Positions 61,216 to 64,000 of a stretch of 64,000 nt of DNA are shown piece after piece (the first letter of the stretch is position 1; each line of letters opens with the position of its first letter). The notes under the pieces are model-generated. The model worked only from the letters and a program-made list of their open reading frames with translations. It was not told where the DNA came from and did no database searches. The stretch comes from Motacilla alba alba (Eukaryota > Chordata > Aves > Passeriformes > Motacillidae): positions 558,001 through 622,000 of the forward strand of contig NC_052045.1 in assembly GCF_015832195.1 (NCBI RefSeq), read 5' to 3'. The translations under genes and the position numbers were made by a program.

Positions 61216-64000
61216 GTTTCCCTTGAGGACAGGCTGGTTCCAGCCCAGCAGGACCCTGAGCAGGCTCGTGACACACAGAGGAGGGGCAGGACCATGGCAT
61301 GAGCAGGGCAGGGTGGGCTCACCCAGGGGCTCAGCTCACTGCCACTACAACTGAAATAAAGCCTTGATGGGAAGGGCCACCTGTGGCTCCATGTGCAGAG
61401 CCAGTACCCTCACCAGGGGATTGTTATTTCAACACCTGTCCGCTGGACGTGGTGGTTTTATTAATAGAAAGGATCACACACAGCCTGAGGTAAATTAAAA
61501 TTCCAGTTCTGCTATGCCGTGTCATTGAAGAATATGCCAGGCTGTTGTTTGATTTGGTTTCTAGCAAAGCAGGCTAACAAACTCCCTTCCAAGCCATTAA
61601 TTCAGATATGCAATAAGCCTAACACAACTGCACTGGCTCATTAAAGCAATTTGAGGTAACCTGAACTCATTAGAGCAGCCACCATCTATCCCCTGTGACT
61701 GCAGCCTTGTTTTCAGACAGCATCAGAAATGACCTGCTGGGCCAAATGTCCCTTCTGTCTCAGGAAAACTTCAGGGAAACAGCAAATTGAAAACCTTGAT
61801 TTGCTCAGGATTTGAAATTCATTCAAATGCAAGAATATGATAACATTTGGAGTATCTTTTATCATCCAGAAAAGGATTATTTAACTAGATGAAGGGAAAT
61901 TCTTCAGTAAAGACAGTACCACGATGGTAGTCATGCAGGACACCAGTTTGCAGATAAAACTGATAAGCTTCCTGCTGTATCTGTGGGAAAGGACACTTTA
62001 ACCATTCAGGAAAGCAAATACAGGAAGGACAAATTATGAGTGTGCCATAGCTGAAATAATAACAACCAACCTGTGACCTTGGTACACAGCCCAGGCTGCC
62101 ATCAGTGTACAAAGCAGCTGCAGAGATCTGCTGCCCACACTTAGGGAAAAACCATAAAAATCCTCCTGTGCTTAATAAAAAAGGACACCAGAAGGAAGGT
62201 ACAAAGGCAACTGAGGCAGCACTTAGCCTTTAAGCAGGGACATTTACAGGGGTATCAAGCTCAGGATAATTAAGCCTGGCCCTTGAACTACATCAACCCA
62301 TTTAGTAGCTGGAGGTGAAGCACAAAATCCTTGAGTGAGACTAATTTGGAGTCCTCCAGCAGAGGAATTAAGCAGCTTAATACAAAGCACCTTCTGTGGA
62401 CTTAGCACACTTAAAGAAAGACTTGTTCACATAATAAAAGGGAGACAGGCACACAGCAGACTTTGACCCTCTGCTACCCAGTAAAATCAACTGCCTAACA
62501 ACAACAACAACAACAAAATCCTCTCTGTGCACGTTTGCTGTTTCCTAAACAAAAATGTGTTTCTTCCAAGTCAGGTTGCCAGCCAGCAGTGCACGGTGGA
62601 ACCTGCACTGGCAGCACTCCCAGCAGGCTGCTGCCCTCCTGCCAGCCCTGTCCGAGTGACCTCTGAGCTCCCAGCGCAGGGAGGAGTTTGTTAAACTGGA
62701 TGGATTGGTTTGGTGGTTTATTTTCATTTCAAGCCACTATCTCTCACACACCCAAGCCTCCAGAGCTGGGAGAAGCACCTGGAATGTGCAAGAAGGGTTC
62801 TGGGACTGGAAGCAGAGTTTTCCTACCCTCAGTGTCTCTCATTTGAGCTACAAAATCTCACTTTAGCTGGAAGGGACAACACGTCCTGAGTCCTCCCTGT
62901 GGGCTGGCCCAGCTCAGGCTCATCTCTGCTCCCCCTCCCTCCCTCCCCAGGGCAGATCCTTCCCTGTATCCATGGAAAGGAGCTGGCTTTCACTGGGACT
63001 GCTCAGAGGGGAGTAAGGAGAACTTCATCCAGTAACTTTCTTTCTGAAAACACTTCTGAAGTTCTTCCTCAATTCTTTTTCAGAAGGCCTCCTGAGAAAC
63101 CTCCTAAATAATTAACATCTCTTTCTCATTTTGCTACCGTAATGTGAATACCTAATCTATTCCTTAGTAACTGCTGTACTACAAGAGAACAAGAGCTGCA
63201 GTGGGGCTCCAGAGAGAATCTCCTTCCTCTGAGTCACCTGCACAGCCCCTGGGGTGGCTCAATTCCCACCACCAGAACCCACCAAGGCTCTGCAGCTTGG
63301 GGAACACAGGATGGCCCGAGGTGATGCTGACAGCAGGGAGCTCCCAGCCAGAACAACCCTCAGCCCCTCCTGAGAGCCTTCCAGCCTGGAGCTGAGCCCA
63401 CGGACCAGGGGAGCAAAGGGCACAGAGCTCCCCAAGCACAGCTCTCAACATGACTCCTTCCAAGGAAGCTGTGTTGTCTGGGAGACTATCAAGTGTTTGC
63501 TGTAGAACTGCACCAGACACAGGCTCTGAAACTGCCTGTGTCCTTCTCAAAACCCACCTTCCCCTCAATAAATGCTCTGTTATCAAAGTCAAGAGATTTT
63601 CTTTTGATTTTTCTAAAAAACCAGCATGCTCCTATTTGGTGCCAAATTTCAGTTCTAATTTTTAAAGATTTTCCTGTCTCTGTCAGAATTGTGACCACAT
63701 CTCAGTTTCATTTTCCTTCCACTTTCTATCTGGCCAAAAAAATCCACATAATTTAAGTTTGTTAACATTTCCTGTTTTCCTTCCGTATACAGAGAGATTT
63801 TAGGCATAAAAACATGGAAATGAATAAATCAAGAGGAGGACAGTGAAGGCACACAATTATACAGTATTTTAGTTAACCTTCAGCCTTATTTCAGCGAAAC
63901 AAATGAAGAAACTCCTCCAGTCTCGGCAGAAATTTAGAAAAGAGCAAGCAGAATAAGAGCTGGGGGTATTTTAGCGCTCCAGGCTTGGAATTTGATCAAT
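61216..64000 (-). other. Upstream intron or flank to the window end
   Basis: Mostly unique, AT-rich sequence. An AAC triplet run lies at 62500-62516. No FGF13 exon V, other gene, RNA gene or mobile element is recognised. Confidence 0.55.
62500..62516. repeat. AAC trinucleotide microsatellite
   Basis: Five to six AAC units. Confidence 0.9.

Noticed and set aside
60366..61354. Frames of 207-318 codons in the 40-bp array, and repeated ATGGCTTTGCTG resembling the start of the FGF13 U leader
   Set aside because: The frames follow the repeat. The U-like start is on the opposite strand to FGF13, continues with Ser-Trp rather than Arg-Lys-Ser, and has no donor in phase.
41537..64000. FGF13 exon V (MSGKVTKPKEEKDASK leader)
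   Set aside because: I looked for its reverse complement, allowing codon changes, and found no match with a phase-1 donor. It probably lies beyond the window.

Overview
This window is vertebrate nuclear DNA, almost certainly from a bird and probably from a songbird. It has short coding exons in a sea of intron, CR1-type LINE tails, an avian-style solo LTR with terminal TG/CA and a 5-bp target duplication, one CpG island and many GC-rich minisatellites. Nothing looks bacterial or viral, apart from the old retroviral LTR.

The only gene I can support is FGF13 (FHF2), on the minus strand. Three of its alternative first exons lie here in transcription order. Exon Y is at 41500-41333, exon U at 17601-17571, and exon S (1A) at 5099-4913. 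Each ends one base into a codon at a GT donor, so any of them can join the shared second exon, which lies outside the window at lower coordinates. The window therefore covers the isoform-choosing 5' part of a gene for an intracellular regulator of voltage-gated sodium channels. Choosing S gives the long N-terminus with the inactivation particle, U gives a ten-residue leader, and V/Y gives the Cys-containing leader. Exon V, which joins Y in mammals, was not found and may lie beyond base 64000.

Layout by region: 1-4912 is intron below S. 5040-6900 is the CpG island and presumed S promoter. 6901-17570 is intron between U and S, with a 1,393-bp solo LTR at 9592-10984 in the same orientation as the gene. 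Exon U follows, with a hexanucleotide array about 1.2 kb upstream. 19276-41332 is intron between Y and U, with several minisatellites. Exon Y follows. 41501-64000 is upstream intron or flank, dense in tandem arrays, with two abutting CR1 tails at 54849-55205.

The long open reading frames here, up to 531 codons, sit in tandem repeats and are not genes. Assignments rest on recognising the FGF13 leader peptides from memory and on splice phase; no database search was possible. The unusual aspects are the small U exon, a possible extra start codon in exon Y, the density of unrelated minisatellites, and shared short cores (CAGGTGTG, GTGACAC) among them.
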